The notes under the pieces are model-generated. The model saw only the letters and a program-made list of their open reading frames with translations, was not told the origin of the DNA and ran no database searches. Shown piece after piece: positions 11,890 through 13,085 of a stretch of DNA of 13,085 bases (the first letter of the stretch is position 1; each line of letters opens with the position of its first letter). The stretch comes from Saprospiraceae bacterium. Its GTDB lineage: Bacteria; Bacteroidota; Bacteroidia; Chitinophagales; Saprospiraceae. The stretch lies in the NCBI GenBank assembly GCA_013361075.1, contig JABWAJ010000234.1, positions 1 through 13,085 of the forward strand, given 5' to 3'. The translations under genes were made by a program, and so were the position numbers.

Positions 11890-13085
11890 TTATTTGATGA
11901 GTTGTACCGGCGTTTTTTGCTTGATCGATTCGGCAGGCAAAAGATTGTTTTCGTAGTAATCGGGCGGAAACCCGTTGAGTTGCCGCCACAGTTCGTACCA
12001 AAGCGGGACGTCATTCAGCAACAGGATGCCTTTGGCACCGGAACCAACGCGGAGGGCTGCGGGCCAGGGCGGGCTGCCAGCTTTTTCCGCCACGAGTATG
12101 CGGTACTGGCCGTTTGTGCTGATCTCGTTATCAATAGCCACTACCTCGCCCGTGTAAGTGCCAAAGGATTGCCCCGGCCAGCCTGAAAAAATGAAAGCCG
12201 GCCAACCGTCGAAGATGAACCTTACTTCGGAGTTGCGGCGCTTGTCGTATACCAAAGGAAAGTCCATGGGATCAATGTAAAGCTCTACTGCTAAGTTGTA
12301 ATCAGCAGGCATGATGCTGACGATCCCCTCCCCTTCCTTGATGGTTTCCCCGATGCCCGGTGTCACTATTTTTGTCACATAACAATCCTGTGGCGCGGTG
12401 ATGTAATGAAAGCTGGCCCGTTTGGCGTAGTTGCTGGTTTGAATGCGCAACTTGTTCGCATCCGATTCGGCATCATACTGTTGGGAAACCGCCGCCGCAA
12501 TTTCGGAGCGCGCCTTAGCAATTTTTTCACTGTACTCCGCCTGAATGGCGCTAAGCTCTACACGGGTGATGCGCAACTCGGTCCGATTAGCATTCAGCTT
12601 GTTTTCAGCAGCAACGATTTTATTGCGGGTTTCCTGAAGTTTGGCTTGCCGGTCTTCTACTTTCGAGCGGGGGTCAATGCCCCGTTCAAAAAGGTTTCGG
12701 GCGCGTTCGTACTGGACTTTGGCAATGGAATCCTGGATAATCGCCTGCATCAAATCCGCACTGTCGGCCTGGATTTTAAACCGGACCTGCTCCATTTTCC
12801 GCTGCACCTGCTGCTTTTTAAGCGCCAGCTGGGCTTCCATGTTTGCGATCTGGTTTTCCAGCGCAGCTGCTTTATCCCGGTAGGCACCAATCGCGCCTTC
12901 TTTTGCCACCACTTGCTCGCGGGTGCGTGGCGCTATATCGGGGTCGAGGTAGTCGGTCTTTATTTCCGACAAAAACGCAAGGGTATCCCCTTTTTTGAGC
13001 AGCTGCCCCTCCTGCACGTACCAGCGGTCGATGCGTGCATCAATAGGGGAAGGAATAATTTGGGGGCGTTGTTCCGGCCGAAGGG
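11890..13085 (-). CDS. HlyD-family membrane fusion protein (N-terminus beyond the right edge)
   Basis: The last 398 or so residues are visible; the frame stays open to base 13085, and the GTG at 13017 is an internal valine, not the start. Visible in order are a first lipoyl half-motif (PIDARIDRWYVQEGQLLKKGDTL), a long coiled-coil hairpin rich in Ala, Glu, Lys and Gln (about 170 residues), the second lipoyl half (FHYITAPQDCYVTKIVTPGIG...) and a beta-barrel domain with IVSIMPADYNLAVELYIDP. Such proteins sit in the inner membrane and link an ABC or RND exporter to TolC. The end, WRQLNGFPPDYYENN, is of a kind I associate with Bacteroidota HlyD proteins next to ABC exporters. The transporter gene is expected just outside the window. 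Confidence 0.92.
   Translation of the reverse strand, partial: LRPEQRPQIIPSPIDARIDRWYVQEGQLLKKGDTLAFLSEIKTDYLDPDIAPRTREQVVAKEGAIGAYRDKAAALENQIANMEAQLALKKQQVQRKMEQVRFKIQADSADLMQAIIQDSIAKVQYERARNLFERGIDPRSKVEDRQAKLQETRNKIVAAENKLNANRTELRITRVELSAIQAEYSEKIAKARSEIAAAVSQQYDAESDANKLRIQTSNYAKRASFHYITAPQDCYVTKIVTPGIGETIKEGEGIVSIMPADYNLAVELYIDPMDFPLVYDKRRNSEVRFIFDGWPAFIFSGWPGQSFGTYTGEVVAIDNEISTNGQYRILVAEKAGSPPWPAALRVGSGAKGILLLNDVPLWYELWRQLNGFPPDYYENNLLPAESIKQKTPVQLIK

Noticed and set aside
13015..13017. GTG as start of the HlyD-like gene
   Set aside because: The frame continues upstream to the window edge with typical lipoyl-motif sequence (PIDARIDRWYVQEG), so the codon is internal.
1..13085. Template repeat or reverse transcriptase of the DGR inside the window
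   Set aside because: No third copy of the GGSW/GFRLA-coding DNA and no reverse-transcriptase motif (such as YxDD) in any plausible gene was found by reading.

Overview
The window looks like part of a Bacteroidota chromosome, most likely a filamentous or aggregating lineage such as Saprospiria (lineage is an inference). The pointers are type IX secretion (Por-type) C-terminal sorting domains, the rpsF-rpsR-rplI ribosomal cluster without ssb, a promoter with a TAnnTTTG -7 box, and heptamer-type short tandem repeats. No tRNA, rRNA, CRISPR array, transposase or reverse transcriptase was found.

Region 1 (1-5175, minus strand) is the most interesting part. A 1085-residue LRR-Roc-COR-EAD11-TIR protein (1118-4375) sits between two paralogous formylglycine-generating-enzyme-like (FGE/SUMF1, C-type-lectin fold) proteins (4471-5175 upstream, 395-1105 downstream). 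The C-termini of the two FGE proteins have the layout of diversity-generating retroelement (DGR) variable regions. In a gap-free 102-bp block there are 27 differences, nearly all changing the protein. They fall in codons that can be derived from an adenine-rich template, and they are interspersed with identical codons that almost entirely lack adenine. The bodies of the two genes differ mostly silently, and about 95 bp beyond the block (coding end, stop and 3' flank) are almost identical. The template repeat and reverse transcriptase must lie elsewhere, if the interpretation is right. Together the three genes look like a receptor-diversifying, TIR-effector conflict system.

Region 2 (5176-5854) has no convincing gene. 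It holds a 93-nt imperfect palindrome and one copy of a dispersed repeat whose other copy is at 157-207 in opposite orientation.

Region 3 (5855-8218, plus strand) is a tandem triplet of secreted paralogs. Each has a signal peptide, an N-terminal CxC domain resembling TIMP/netrin (NTR) modules and a type A T9SS sorting domain. The DNA for the sorting domain is nearly identical among the copies while the front domains have diverged. Heptamer repeats fill the gaps.

Region 4 (8219-9921, plus strand) is the ribosomal protein operon rpsF-rpsR-rplI, with a recognisable promoter, a structured leader and a strong terminator. S6 carries a long Ala/Val/Glu-rich tail.

Region 5 (9952-13085, minus strand) holds a MazG/PRA-PH-like nucleotide pyrophosphohydrolase, a TolC-family outer membrane efflux protein and the C-terminal part of an HlyD-family membrane fusion protein whose gene runs off the right edge.
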